A DNA stretch of 64,000 bases, taken from Streptomyces sp. SLBN-31 (GTDB taxonomy: Bacteria > Actinomycetota > Actinomycetes > Streptomycetales > Streptomycetaceae). The DNA is taken from assembly GCF_006715395.1 (NCBI RefSeq), contig NZ_VFNC01000001.1, positions 1,178,001-1,242,000 on the forward strand, given 5' to 3'. Of the stretch, positions 37,173 to 48,935 are shown piece after piece (positions within the stretch are counted from its first letter, which is position 1; the number at the start of each line of letters is the position of its first letter). A program made the translations under genes and the position numbers. The notes below the pieces were generated by a model. That model was given only the letters and a program-made list of their open reading frames with translations. It was not told the origin of the DNA and did not search any database.

Positions 37173-37699
37173 CGGGCACCCTCCGCCAGCAGATAGGCGT
37201 GCACCGCGCCGGCCGCCGCGACCGAGGCCATCAGCCGCGCCAGCTCACCGGGTACCTCCAGCAGGGCGGCCGTCCGCCTGTCGGCGAGGGCCCGTTCGGC
37301 GGCGGCGAGGCCGGTGAGGGCGTCCTTCTCGTCCGCCGGCGGGGAAGCCGAGGCGGAGACGGAAGCCGAAGGGGGCGCCGTGGGGGAAGCCTTTTCCCCG
37401 GCCTTGCGCACCCCGCCGAACGCCTCCGTGTGCCGGACCACCTCCGCCCGCAACGGCGCCAGGTGCTCCGCCAGCCCCGGGAACGCGGCGATCGCGGCGT
37501 CGTAGCGCTCCACCAGCCCGGCGCTGTCCCGCGCCGCACGCGCGCGTGCCTTCTCGGCGACCGACGGGCTGCCGCCGGTGCTCCCGGAGTCCCCGGGGCC
37601 GCTCGAGCAGCCCGCCAGCAGGGCGGCACCGGCGGCCGAGGCGAGCAGGGATCTTCTGCGTGTCCCCGAGGGGATGCGCGACGGTGGGGGGTACGGCAC
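37169..37699 (-). CDS. lipoprotein of unknown function, ferritin-like companion
   Basis: A 176-residue lipoprotein. The leader has RRRSLLASAAGAALLAGC, with twin-arginine-like basic residues and the lipobox LLAGC (Cys about 32). The mature part is helical with many Ala/Glu (a low-complexity TAPPSASVSASASPP linker in the middle), and the C-terminal VPGELARLMASVAAAGAVHAYLL resembles the ferritin-like bundle of the next gene. GTG 37699 follows GAGG at nine bases. It is first in a three-gene minus-strand group that ends at 35794. Its role is not known. Confidence 0.8.
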   Translation of the reverse strand: MPYPPPSRIPSGTRRRSLLASAAGAALLAGCSSGPGDSGSTGGSPSVAEKARARAARDSAGLVERYDAAIAAFPGLAEHLAPLRAEVVRHTEAFGGVRKAGEKASPTAPPSASVSASASPPADEKDALTGLAAAERALADRRTAALLEVPGELARLMASVAAAGAVHAYLLAEGAR

Positions 37700-37900
37700 G
37701 GCTGACGTCCTCGGGGGGCTCGTACGAACACACGGGCGGGAGACCGGCCCGCCGTGATCACCGTACCCGCGTCCCCGTCCGGTGCCGCTCATCGGCACCG
37801 CCCGTGCGCACTGGACGGCAACACCCCTTGCGACCGGATACCCTTTGACCAGACACGCGACCCATCCCACAACAGCACACGCGGCCGAGGAGTCACCCGG

Positions 37901-38413
37901 ATGAGCACCACCCAGAGCGAGAGGCTGCGAGAGCTCCTGGAACCGCTCGTCACCTCCCAGGGCCTGGATCTCGAAGAGATCGCGGTGGACTCCGTCGGAC
38001 GCAAGCGGGTGCTGCGCGTCGTCGTCGACTCCGACACCGGGGCGGACCTGGACCAGATCGCCGATGTGAGCCGCGCGCTCTCGGCGAAGCTCGACGAGAC
38101 CGACGCGATGGGCGAGGGAGAGTACACCCTCGAGGTCGGCACCCCCGGCGCGGAGCGCCTGCTCAGGGAGCACCGCCACTACGTGCGTGCCGTGGGCCGC
38201 CTGGTGAAGTTCCAGCCCGCCGAGGGCGGGGAACTGGTCGCCAGGATCCTGAAGGTGGACGACGAGGGCCTCGACCTCGAAGTGCCCGGCGTCAAGGGCC
38301 GCAAGGCCACCAGCCGCAGACTCGCCTTCTCCGAAATCGACCGGGCGCGCGTGCAGGTCGAGTTCAACCGCAAGGAAGACGACAAGAACACCGAGAAGGA
38401 AGAGGAGGCGTAG
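37901..38413 (+). CDS. rimP: ribosome maturation factor RimP
   Basis: A 170-residue protein for 30S subunit maturation. The N-terminal alpha/beta domain (about 1-85, [26 protein letters not shown] and [15 protein letters not shown]) and the C-terminal Sm-like domain (about 90-160) are both present, and the tail is rich in Lys/Glu. It starts the conserved rimP-nusA-rnpM-infB-DUF503-rbfA-truB cluster and is two bases from nusA. ATG 37901 has GAGGAG upstream. Confidence 0.95.
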   Translation: MSTTQSERLRELLEPLVTSQGLDLEEIAVDSVGRKRVLRVVVDSDTGADLDQIADVSRALSAKLDETDAMGEGEYTLEVGTPGAERLLREHRHYVRAVGRLVKFQPAEGGELVARILKVDDEGLDLEVPGVKGRKATSRRLAFSEIDRARVQVEFNRKEDDKNTEKEEEA

Positions 38414-38415
38414 CC

Positions 38416-39402
38416 GTGGACATCGACATGAGTGCCCTGCGGGGCTTGGTACGGGAGAAGGAGATCTCCTTCGACCTGTTGGTCGAGGCGATCGAGTCGG
38501 CCCTCCTCATCGCCTACCACCGCACGGAGGGAAGCCACCGCCACGCGCGCGTGAAGCTCGACCGTGAGTCCGGTCACGTGGTCGTGTGGGCGAAGGAAGA
38601 CCCCGAGGACCTCGAGGAGGGCCAGGAGCCCCGCGAGTTCGACGACACCCCGTCCGACTTCGGCCGTATCGCCGCCACCACCGCCAAGCAGGTCATCCTG
38701 CAGCGGCTGCGCGACGCCGAGGACGACGCGACGCTCGGCGAGTACGCCGGCCGCGAGGGCGACATCGTCACCGGCGTGGTCCAGCAGGGCCGCGACCCGA
38801 AGAACGTGCTCGTGGACATCGGCAAGCTCGAGGCCATCCTGCCGGTGCAGGAGCAGGTGCCGGGCGAGACCTACCCGCACGGCATGCGGCTGCGCTCGTA
38901 CGTCGTACGGGTGGCCAAGGGCGTCCGCGGTCCGTCCGTGACCCTTTCGCGCACGCACCCCAACCTGGTGAAGAAGCTCTTCGCCCTGGAGGTGCCGGAG
39001 ATCGCCGACGGGTCGGTCGAGATCGCCGCGATCGCCCGTGAGGCGGGTCACCGCACCAAGATCGCCGTACGGTCCACCCGTTCGGGCCTGAACGCCAAGG
39101 GCGCCTGCATCGGTCCCATGGGCGGACGTGTGCGCAATGTCATGGGCGAGCTGAACGGTGAGAAGATCGATATCGTCGACTGGTCGGACGACCCGGCCGA
39201 GATGGTCGCGAACGCGCTCTCGCCGGCCCGGGTCTCCAAGGTGGAGGTCGTCGACCTCGCCGCCCGCTCCGCGCGCGTGACGGTGCCGGACTACCAGCTG
39301 TCGCTGGCGATCGGCAAGGAGGGCCAGAACGCCCGCCTCGCCGCCCGTCTGACCGGCTGGCGGATCGACATCCGCCCCGACACGGAGCAGACCGGGGAAT
39401 AG
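38416..39402 (+). CDS. nusA: transcription termination/antitermination factor NusA
   Basis: A 328-residue NusA. An N-terminal RNA polymerase-binding domain (about 1-105), an S1 domain (about 110-180, [29 protein letters not shown]), and two KH domains ([14 protein letters not shown] and [19 protein letters not shown]) are visible. It lacks the acidic repeats of enterobacterial NusA, as is normal for actinobacteria. GTG 38416 follows the rimP stop by two bases. Two hairpins lie between its stop and rnpM. Confidence 0.96.
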   Translation: MDIDMSALRGLVREKEISFDLLVEAIESALLIAYHRTEGSHRHARVKLDRESGHVVVWAKEDPEDLEEGQEPREFDDTPSDFGRIAATTAKQVILQRLRDAEDDATLGEYAGREGDIVTGVVQQGRDPKNVLVDIGKLEAILPVQEQVPGETYPHGMRLRSYVVRVAKGVRGPSVTLSRTHPNLVKKLFALEVPEIADGSVEIAAIAREAGHRTKIAVRSTRSGLNAKGACIGPMGGRVRNVMGELNGEKIDIVDWSDDPAEMVANALSPARVSKVEVVDLAARSARVTVPDYQLSLAIGKEGQNARLAARLTGWRIDIRPDTEQTGE

Positions 39403-39467
39403 ATCCAAGCCGCACGTCGCTTGGATCACGACAACAACCGTTCGATTCCTCACCCAGAGGGGTGAGG
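39402..39467 (+). promoter_or_regulatory. two hairpins between nusA and rnpM (possible attenuator)
   Basis: GATCCAAGC (39402-39410) pairs perfectly with GCTTGGATC (39419-39427), starting within the nusA stop codon. CCTCACCC (39448-39455) pairs with GGGTGAGG (39460-39467) across AGAG. Neither has a U tract. Inside a conserved nusA-infB operon they could act as attenuators or processing signals. Confidence 0.6.
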
Positions 39468-39492
39468 TCGGTACGGGGAGGTAGACTTAGCA

Positions 39493-39774
39493 GTGTCTGG
39501 CCGGACGCACGCCCGAGTATGCCCTGAACGCACCTGTGTGGGCTGCCGGGAACGAGCGGCCAAGCCGGACCTGTTGCGGATCGTGGCGATCAAGGACGAG
39601 TGTGTCCCTGATCCTCGCGGTACGCTGCCCGGCCGGGGTGCGTATGTACACCCCGCGCTGGTCTGTCTCGACCAGGCGGTACGCCGCCGGGCGTTCACGC
39701 GGGCGTTGCGCGCCCCGGGAGCGCTCGACACAAAGGCGTTGCGCCACTACGTCGAACAGTCAGAGAGTTGCTGA
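39493..39774 (+). CDS. rnpM: YlxR-family RNA-binding protein (RnpM)
   Basis: A 93-residue protein of the YlxR family, which in Bacillus binds RNase P RNA. The signature CVGCRERAAKPDLLRIV with PGRGAYVHP and Cys near AALVCL is present. GTG 39493 is chosen because the family start falls here. A GGGGAGGTAG stretch lies about 10 bases upstream. It precedes infB by 162 bases, and a promoter could lie in that gap. Confidence 0.92.
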   Translation: MSGRTHARVCPERTCVGCRERAAKPDLLRIVAIKDECVPDPRGTLPGRGAYVHPALVCLDQAVRRRAFTRALRAPGALDTKALRHYVEQSESC

Positions 39775-39936
39775 GCAGGCAACACCGCAAGGAGAGTCGT
39801 ACGGAACCCCCGTGCGGCCCTGGTACCCCGCGAGTTGGAAGTAGGTCGAGATTGCGATGAGCACTCGATGAGCACGCGATGAGTACGCCCATGAAGTAGC
39901 GACGGTCCGGACGCACCCGGACCTAAAAGGAGCGAA

Positions 39937-43044
<3,108 letters not shown>

Positions 43045-43057
43045 TCCAGCACGCGGT

Positions 43058-43110
43058 CGGGGCCGGTCGGCGGGGAAGTTCCCTCAAGGAATTTCCGTCG
43101 ATCGGCCCCG
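43058..43110. terminator. stem-loop after infB
   Basis: CGGGGCCG (43058-43065) pairs with CGGCCCCG (43103-43110), with further partly paired inner segments (GGAA/TTCC). It probably reduces read-through into the DUF503 gene. Confidence 0.65.
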
Positions 43111-43188
43111 GCCGTTGCGTGTACGGTTCCCGTATCGGCGTCGAAGCGTGGCGCCCGTACCCCGAACCGGCGGGACATCCGGACACAC

Positions 43189-43482
43189 ATGTATGTGGGG
43201 ACTCTGTCCTTCGACCTGCTCCTCGGTGACGTCCGCTCGCTGAAGGAGAAACGCTCTCTCGTCCGTCCGATCGTGGCCGAGCTCCAGCGCAAGTACGCGG
43301 TGAGCGCGGCGGAGACGGGCAACCAGAACCTCCACCGCAGGGCCGAGATCGGGCTGGCGGTGGTCTCCGGGGACACGGGACACCTCAGCGACGTACTCGA
43401 CCGCTGCGAGCGGCTGGTCGCGGCGCGGCCCGAGGTGGAACTGCTCTCGGTTCGACGCAGGCTCCACAGCGACGAAGACTGA
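43189..43482 (+). CDS. DUF503 (YlxP-like) small protein
   Basis: A 97-residue DUF503 protein, the family that sits between infB and rbfA in many Gram-positive genomes. The start MYVGTLSFDLLLGDVRSLKEKRSLVRPIV and the VSAAETGNQNLHRRAEIGLAVVS segment match it. It is presumed to assist ribosome or RNA function, without direct proof. ATG 43189 has no clear ribosome site. rbfA follows after 35 bases. Confidence 0.9.
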   Translation: MYVGTLSFDLLLGDVRSLKEKRSLVRPIVAELQRKYAVSAAETGNQNLHRRAEIGLAVVSGDTGHLSDVLDRCERLVAARPEVELLSVRRRLHSDED

Positions 43483-43517
43483 AGCAAGCAGCAAGAAGTT
43501 ACTAAGGAGACGGACCA

Positions 43518-43964
43518 GTGGCCGACAACGCGCGTGCCAAGAGGCTGGCGGACCTCATCCGAGAGGTGGTGGCCCAGAAGCTGCAGCGCGGGATCAAGGA
43601 CCCGCGGCTCGGCTCCCACGTCACCATCACGGACACCCGTGTCACCGGGGACCTGCGGGAGGCGACCGTCTTCTACACCGTCTACGGCGACGACGAGGAG
43701 CGGGCCGCCGCGGCCGCCGGTCTGGAGAGCGCCAAGGGCGTGCTCCGCTCCGCGGTCGGCGCGGCGGCCGGCGTGAAGTTCACGCCGACGCTGGCCTTCG
43801 TGGCCGACGCCCTGCCGGACAACGCCCGCACCATCGAGGACCTCCTCGACAAGGCGCGCCAGTCCGACGCGAAGGTGCGCGAGGTCTCGGCGGGTGCCGC
43901 CTACGCCGGTGAGGCGGACCCGTACAAGAAGCCGGGTGAGGACGAGGACGACACCGCCGAATGA
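43518..43964 (+). CDS. rbfA: ribosome-binding factor A
   Basis: A 148-residue RbfA, needed for maturation of the 16S rRNA 5' end. A KH-type fold is visible with LADLIREVVAQKLQRGIKDPRLG and VTITDTRVTGDLREATVFYTV. The tail is acidic (DEDDTAE). GTG 43518 follows AAGGAGA. It is coupled to truB by an ATGA overlap. Confidence 0.95.
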   Translation: MADNARAKRLADLIREVVAQKLQRGIKDPRLGSHVTITDTRVTGDLREATVFYTVYGDDEERAAAAAGLESAKGVLRSAVGAAAGVKFTPTLAFVADALPDNARTIEDLLDKARQSDAKVREVSAGAAYAGEADPYKKPGEDEDDTAE

Positions 43965-44866
43965 CGCAGAAGACCATCACGCCCGACGGGCTTGTCATCG
44001 TCGACAAGCCGTCGGGCTTCACTTCGCACGACGTCGTCGCCAAGATGCGCGGCATCGCGAAGACGCGCCGCGTCGGACACGCGGGCACCCTCGACCCCAT
44101 GGCGACGGGCGTGCTCGTGCTGGGCGTGGAGAAGGCGACCAAGCTGCTGGGCCATCTGGCGCTCACCGAGAAGGAGTACCTGGGCACGATCCGCCTCGGG
44201 CAGACGACGGTCACCGACGACGCGGAGGGCGGGATCACGGGGTCGCAAGACGCCTCGAAGGTCGCCCGGGACGCGATCGACGCCGGGATCGCCAAGCTCA
44301 CCGGCGAGATCATGCAGGTGCCGTCCAAGGTCAGCGCCATCAAGATCGACGGCGTGCGGTCGTACAAGCGGGCCCGTGAGGGCGAGGAGTTCGAGATTCC
44401 CGCCCGCCCGGTCACCGTCTCCTCCTTCGCGGTGTACGACGTCCGGGACGCGGTCGCCGAGGACGGCACCCCCGTCGTCGACCTGGTCGTCTCGGTCGTC
44501 TGCTCCTCCGGCACCTACATCCGGGCGCTCGCCCGCGACCTGGGTGCCGACCTCGGCGTCGGCGGCCACCTGACCGCCCTGCGCCGCACCCGTGTCGGCC
44601 CGTACAAGCTGGACGCGGCGAGGACGCTGGAGCAGCTCCAGCAGGAGCTCACCGTCATGCCCATCGCCGAGGCGGCCGCGGCCGCCTTCCCCCGCTGGGA
44701 CGTCGACGCCAAGCGGGCCCGCCTGCTGACGAACGGCGTACGCCTCGACATGCCCGACGAGTACGCGTCGGCGGGAACGGTCGCCGTCTTCGACCCCGAG
44801 GGCCGCTTCCTCGCGCTCGTGGAGGCGCACAGGGGCAAGGCCAAGAGCCTGGCCGTCTTCGGCTGA
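43961..44866 (+). CDS. truB: tRNA pseudouridine synthase B
   Basis: A 301-residue TruB, which makes pseudouridine 55 in tRNA. The catalytic motif GHAGTLDPMATGVLV contains the active Asp, and the family starts with VDKPSGFTSHDVVAKM. A C-terminal PUA-like extension (about 240-300) is present, as in actinobacterial TruB. The ATG overlaps the rbfA stop (ATGA). The end of the gene is followed by an 8-bp tandem repeat. Confidence 0.96.
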   Translation: MTQKTITPDGLVIVDKPSGFTSHDVVAKMRGIAKTRRVGHAGTLDPMATGVLVLGVEKATKLLGHLALTEKEYLGTIRLGQTTVTDDAEGGITGSQDASKVARDAIDAGIAKLTGEIMQVPSKVSAIKIDGVRSYKRAREGEEFEIPARPVTVSSFAVYDVRDAVAEDGTPVVDLVVSVVCSSGTYIRALARDLGADLGVGGHLTALRRTRVGPYKLDAARTLEQLQQELTVMPIAEAAAAAFPRWDVDAKRARLLTNGVRLDMPDEYASAGTVAVFDPEGRFLALVEAHRGKAKSLAVFG

Positions 44867-44872
44867 CCGGGG

Positions 44873-44920
44873 AGACCGGGAGACCGGGAGACCGGGAGAC
44901 CGGGAGACCGGGAGTCTGCC
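44873..44920. repeat. six perfect tandem copies of an 8-bp unit
   Basis: AGACCGGG is repeated six times without error just after the truB stop, and a degenerate GACCGGGG copy precedes it. The unit is not codon-sized. It is a microsatellite likely to vary in copy number between strains. Confidence 0.9.
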
Positions 44921-45157
44921 CGTGGAGCGGCGATCACGGGGTTGTGCCGCCGCTCCACGGTCCCCCCTCGGTTCCCCCACCCCTAGGGTGTATCCACCGA
45001 CCCGCCACTGTTCACCCGTGCGGGCGGGCGCTCGGAGTGAAGCGGGGGAGCGGAAGGGGGCGCGTTCACCACGCCATCTGTCCCGCCGATCACCGCACGC
45101 CTACCGTCGAAGTCAGGGCACGGATGTACGGCGCAGGTGTACGGCGGGAGGTTCGCC

Positions 45158-48100
45158 ATGGCGGCAGGGGGCCCGCGGGGCGGAGGCGTAGGCCGGGCGA
45201 CGGCGAACGGGCCGACGGCTCCCGGAACACCGCGGGACGAGCCCGCCGAGGACGTTCTCGTCCGCATCCACGACCTCGCCGGGCGCCCCCGCGGCATCGG
45301 CTTCGTGGCCGACCACCACGGCACGGTGATCACAAGCCACGAGGCGGTCGACGGACTGCCCAGGCTGGTGCTGCGCGCCGACGGCGACCGCAGCTGCCTG
45401 GTCACCGCGGAGGCCGTGACGGCGCTGCCGGACCTGGACCTGGCCCTCGTACGCACCGAGGGTCTCGGCGTGGAGCCGCTGCCGGTCACCACCCGCGACC
45501 GCGTCGAGACCGGCACCTACGTGCGGCTGGCGGCCGGCTGCTGGCGCGAGGCGCGCGTCCTGGCCGCGACCTCCGTCACCTACGCGGCGACAGACCGCTT
45601 CCGCGCCCTCGGCGACGCCCTGGAACTCGCCATCGGCACGGCAGGGCAGGACGCGCTGCGGCTCGGCGGCGGCGCGGCCGGCGGCCCGGTGCTCGACGCC
45701 GGCACCGGCGCGGTCGTCGGCGTCCTCGGCACGGCCCTGCAGAACGGCCACCGCGCCACCGGCTTCGCCGTCCCCCTGCGCCCGGCACCGCCCGGGCCCC
45801 TGGCCGACCTCCTCGCCGCGAACACGGCCACGGTCCCCGCCTACGGAGCCGACCTCAACCTCGCCGGGGTCCTGGAACTGACGGCCACCTCGGTGGCGCA
45901 GGACGGGCCGCCGGGGACGCTCGGCCACGTCCGGGAGACGGCGGTGGTGTCGCCGGTCGAACGCGTCGAGACGGTACGGCAGTTCACCCGCTTCACCCGG
46001 GCGGACGCCCCGACCGCCGTACTGGGCCTGGTCGGCGCACCGGGCAGCGGCCGTACGACGGAACTCGCCGCCCTCGCCGCCCGGCGCAACCGCGGCACCG
46101 AACCGGCCCCCACGCTGTGGCTGCGCGGCGCCGACCTGCGGGACGACGACACATCGGTCGCGGACGCCGCACGCCGGGCGCTGACCCGCGCCGCACGCAT
46201 CGTCGCCGCATCCCGGTCCGCCGCCGTGCCGGACCTCGGCGACCTCGGCCCGGAACGCCTGGCCCGCATCGCCGACGCCGCCGGCCGCCCCCTGCTGCTC
46301 CTCCTCGACGGCCCCGAGGAAATGCCCCCGATCCTGGCCCACCGCCTGCCGCAGTGGACGGAGGGCACGGCAGCCTGGCTGCGGACCACGGGCGCACGCC
46401 TGGTGGTGGCATGCCGACAGGAGTACTGGGAACGGGCCGGCGCGGACTTCCCACGGGAGCTGCTGTACGACCCGAGTGGGTGGGCGGACCCGGCTGCGGG
46501 CGGCGCAGGGTCCCGGGGAGCGACGGGTCCGGCCGGGTCTTCGGGAGTGGCCGGTTCGGCTGTTGGGGGCGGCGCTTCGGGAGTGGCCGGTTCGGCTGTT
46601 GGGGGCGGCGGGCGTTCGGACGTGGGCGGTGCGGGGCGTGGTGGCGTCGAGTCCTGGGACGCGGGGGAGCCGCCCTGTGTGCGGCTCGGGGATCTTCGGG
46701 AGGGCGAGGCCCGTACGGCCCGCGGACTCTATCGCGTGCCCGAGGGCACCCTCGTGGGGGCGGACGCCCGGCATCCCCTCGCCCTCCGGCTGCTCTCCGA
46801 GGTTCTCGCCGCCCTGCCCGACGGCCCCGGCGCCCGCGTGGACCGCGACGACGTCTTCTCCGCCCACCTCGACCTCATGTGCCTGCGCATCGCCGTCCGG
46901 CTGGCCGCCGGAAACGGCCTGCGCGGCACGGCCGTACGCCGTCTCGCGGCCAAGGTCTGCGGACAGGTCCACGAGGCCGCCCGGCGCAGCCTGGGCCCCG
47001 GCCAGGGCGAGCTGGACCGGGCGGCGTTCGAGGAGACCTTCCCCTGGGGCCAGGCCCCGGCACGGCTCGGCGGCGGCACCGGCTGGGCCTCCGCCGTCCT
47101 CACCGAAGGCCTCCTCGTCCCCGCCGGCACCGGCTACCGCTTCGCCCACGAGGAGTTCGCCGACTGGATCCAGGGCATGCACCTCGACCTGGACGAGGCC
47201 CTGCGCGCGCTGGTCCACCGCCCGGCCACCCCCGCCCACCCCGTCCCCGTGCCGCACCACCGCATCGGCCCCGTCGTACAGGCCCTGCTCATGCTGGCCC
47301 GGGACCACGGCACCCGCCGACTCGCCCTCCGCCTCGAGGAGTTGGCCCGCGCCCTGCGCGACGATCCGGACTCCTGGTGGGCCGCCCGTCTGCTCACCGA
47401 GACCCTGCTGCGGGTACCGGACGCGACGCCGTATCTCGGCGTACTGCGACAACTGGCCGACAATCCCATGGCATCGACGAGCACCGGGCGGGGTGCCCTC
47501 GGCCCCGCCTTCTGGACCGACCTGCCCCTCCCCGCGCCCGAACGCCTCGACCTCCTGCGCCGGCTCCTGCCCGCCGACGGCCCCCCGCAGGACCCGGCGG
47601 CGGCCCCCGCACCCCGCTTCCTCGACGCCGCCTCCCGTCTCCTCGCCGCCGGCCCCACCGTCGTACAACCGCTCCTCACCCGCTGGTTCGACGACGACCG
47701 GCCGCTCCCGGCGACCCCGCACGCGACCGTCGCGAAGGCCGCGCAGGCGCTGCTGCACACCCATCGGCACCTCGCCCTGGACGACCTGACCGAGGTGCTC
47801 GTCGACTGCGCGCACCGGCGGGCCGACGAACTGCTCGCGGTGCTCGCCGAGGACGAGCCGTCGGCCGTCTGCCGGGCCGTCGGCCGTTGGACACACGACG
47901 AGCGGCCGGCCCGGCGGGTGGCGGCGGTCGCGTACGGGCTGCGGGCCGCGCCCCACGTCCGTACGGAGGCCGATCGCGAACTGCTGCGCCACGCGGCCCT
48001 CGCCCTGCTCGCCCGCCCCACCGACGCCACCCTGCACGGCGGCGCGCTCGCCCTTCTCGTACGCGACCCCCGCACGCGCGCCCGCCATCTCCCGCAGGCG

Positions 48101-48808
48101 CTGGGGCACTTCGCGGCCGGTGACCCGCACTTCCCGCCGAGCGCCCTGGTCGCCGCCCTGACCACGCATCCGGAACAGGTCCTGGACGCCTTCCGCCGGC
48201 GGCTGCGCGGGCGTGGTGACGCCGCAGACGCGCTGCGCACGCTCGCCGACGTCACCACGCCCCCGCTGGCCCGCCGCGTCGCCGTCCTGGTCCGCGAGGC
48301 CGTCGAGCGGCGTCCGGAGACCGCGGACGACGTCGCCGCGTACGTCGACCGGCGCCTGGACCAGGGGCCCGAGGCGCGCGCCGTACTGCTGCCGCTGGTC
48401 ACCGGCCTCCTCGACGGCGGCCCGGAGGAGGTACGGGCCGCGCTCGCCGCCGTACTCGTCGCGCCGGGCACCCCCGCCTCCCGCCCGCTGCGCCGCGAGC
48501 TCCTCGACTTCCTCCTCGCCCACGAACACGCCCCGGCCGTCCTGGACGCCCTGCTGCGCGCCACCGCCCGCTCCGACGGCGAAGAGGTCCGCGAGCTCGT
48601 CCACCGCACCGGCCTGCTGCTCGTCCGCACCCCGGACGGCGCGGCCCGCTTCGACCGCGGCCTGGTGGACCTGGGCCGCCAGGTGCCCGGCTTCGCGGCC
48701 CGGATGGCCGGGTGGCTCAACGACACCCCGCAGGCCTGGGCGGCGGTGGTGGGCCCCAGCACCCGCCGGATGATCGAGAACCTGGCGGGCGTCCGCGTCC
48801 CCGCCTGA
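45158..48808 (+). CDS. trypsin-fold pseudoprotease / STAND-like NTPase / helical-repeat protein
   Basis: A 1216-residue protein. Residues about 20-215 have a trypsin-like fold: His61 (VITSHEAV) and Asp94 (DLDLALV) fit the triad, but the GDSGGPVLD motif reads GAAGGPVLD, so the nucleophile is Ala174. A P-loop domain follows with GAPGSGRTT (Gly293-Thr301, Arg in the usual Lys place), a Walker B-like LLLLLDG (Asp384) and a VVACRQEYWERAG sensor. A Gly-rich linker (about 448-500) with a duplicated 12-residue unit precedes a winged-helix-like part. From about 700 to the end there are Ala/Arg/Leu-rich helical repeats (HEAT-like). ATG 45158 follows GGGAGG. It lies between truB and ribF. Trypsin-STAND fusions are known in actinobacteria and have been proposed as signalling or conflict proteins. 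I infer an NTP-driven sensor, not a protease. Confidence 0.75.
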   Translation: MAAGGPRGGGVGRATANGPTAPGTPRDEPAEDVLVRIHDLAGRPRGIGFVADHHGTVITSHEAVDGLPRLVLRADGDRSCLVTAEAVTALPDLDLALVRTEGLGVEPLPVTTRDRVETGTYVRLAAGCWREARVLAATSVTYAATDRFRALGDALELAIGTAGQDALRLGGGAAGGPVLDAGTGAVVGVLGTALQNGHRATGFAVPLRPAPPGPLADLLAANTATVPAYGADLNLAGVLELTATSVAQDGPPGTLGHVRETAVVSPVERVETVRQFTRFTRADAPTAVLGLVGAPGSGRTTELAALAARRNRGTEPAPTLWLRGADLRDDDTSVADAARRALTRAARIVAASRSAAVPDLGDLGPERLARIADAAGRPLLLLLDGPEEMPPILAHRLPQWTEGTAAWLRTTGARLVVACRQEYWERAGADFPRELLYDPSGWADPAAGGAGSRGATGPAGSSGVAGSAVGGGASGVAGSAVGGGGRSDVGGAGRGGVESWDAGEPPCVRLGDLREGEARTARGLYRVPEGTLVGADARHPLALRLLSEVLAALPDGPGARVDRDDVFSAHLDLMCLRIAVRLAAGNGLRGTAVRRLAAKVCGQVHEAARRSLGPGQGELDRAAFEETFPWGQAPARLGGGTGWASAVLTEGLLVPAGTGYRFAHEEFADWIQGMHLDLDEALRALVHRPATPAHPVPVPHHRIGPVVQALLMLARDHGTRRLALRLEELARALRDDPDSWWAARLLTETLLRVPDATPYLGVLRQLADNPMASTSTGRGALGPAFWTDLPLPAPERLDLLRRLLPADGPPQDPAAAPAPRFLDAASRLLAAGPTVVQPLLTRWFDDDRPLPATPHATVAKAAQALLHTHRHLALDDLTEVLVDCAHRRADELLAVLAEDEPSAVCRAVGRWTHDERPARRVAAVAYGLRAAPHVRTEADRELLRHAALALLARPTDATLHGGALALLVRDPRTRARHLPQALGHFAAGDPHFPPSALVAALTTHPEQVLDAFRRRLRGRGDAADALRTLADVTTPPLARRVAVLVREAVERRPETADDVAAYVDRRLDQGPEARAVLLPLVTGLLDGGPEEVRAALAAVLVAPGTPASRPLRRELLDFLLAHEHAPAVLDALLRATARSDGEEVRELVHRTGLLLVRTPDGAARFDRGLVDLGRQVPGFAARMAGWLNDTPQAWAAVVGPSTRRMIENLAGVRVPA
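46539..46610 (+). repeat. perfect 36-bp tandem duplication inside the STAND-like gene
   Basis: Positions 46539-46574 and 46575-46610 are identical. The unit is 12 codons and keeps the frame, giving (S/A)SGVAGSAVGGG twice in the Gly-rich linker. It looks like a recent slippage event. Confidence 0.9.
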
Positions 48809-48935
48809 ACCGCTCCCACCACGTGCGTCGGGTCACAGCCCCCATGCCGATGCAGGCGAGGTCGGCCCGGCATGGCACCCTTAGACCTGCGTAAGAGGTC
48901 GGTACACACGGACACGGGTTCGAGGAGCGGTCACA

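Noticed and set aside
39403..39492. Possible tRNA-like sequence (GTTCGATTC) after nusA
   Set aside because: There is no cloverleaf: the flanking bases form two simple hairpins and no acceptor stem exists.
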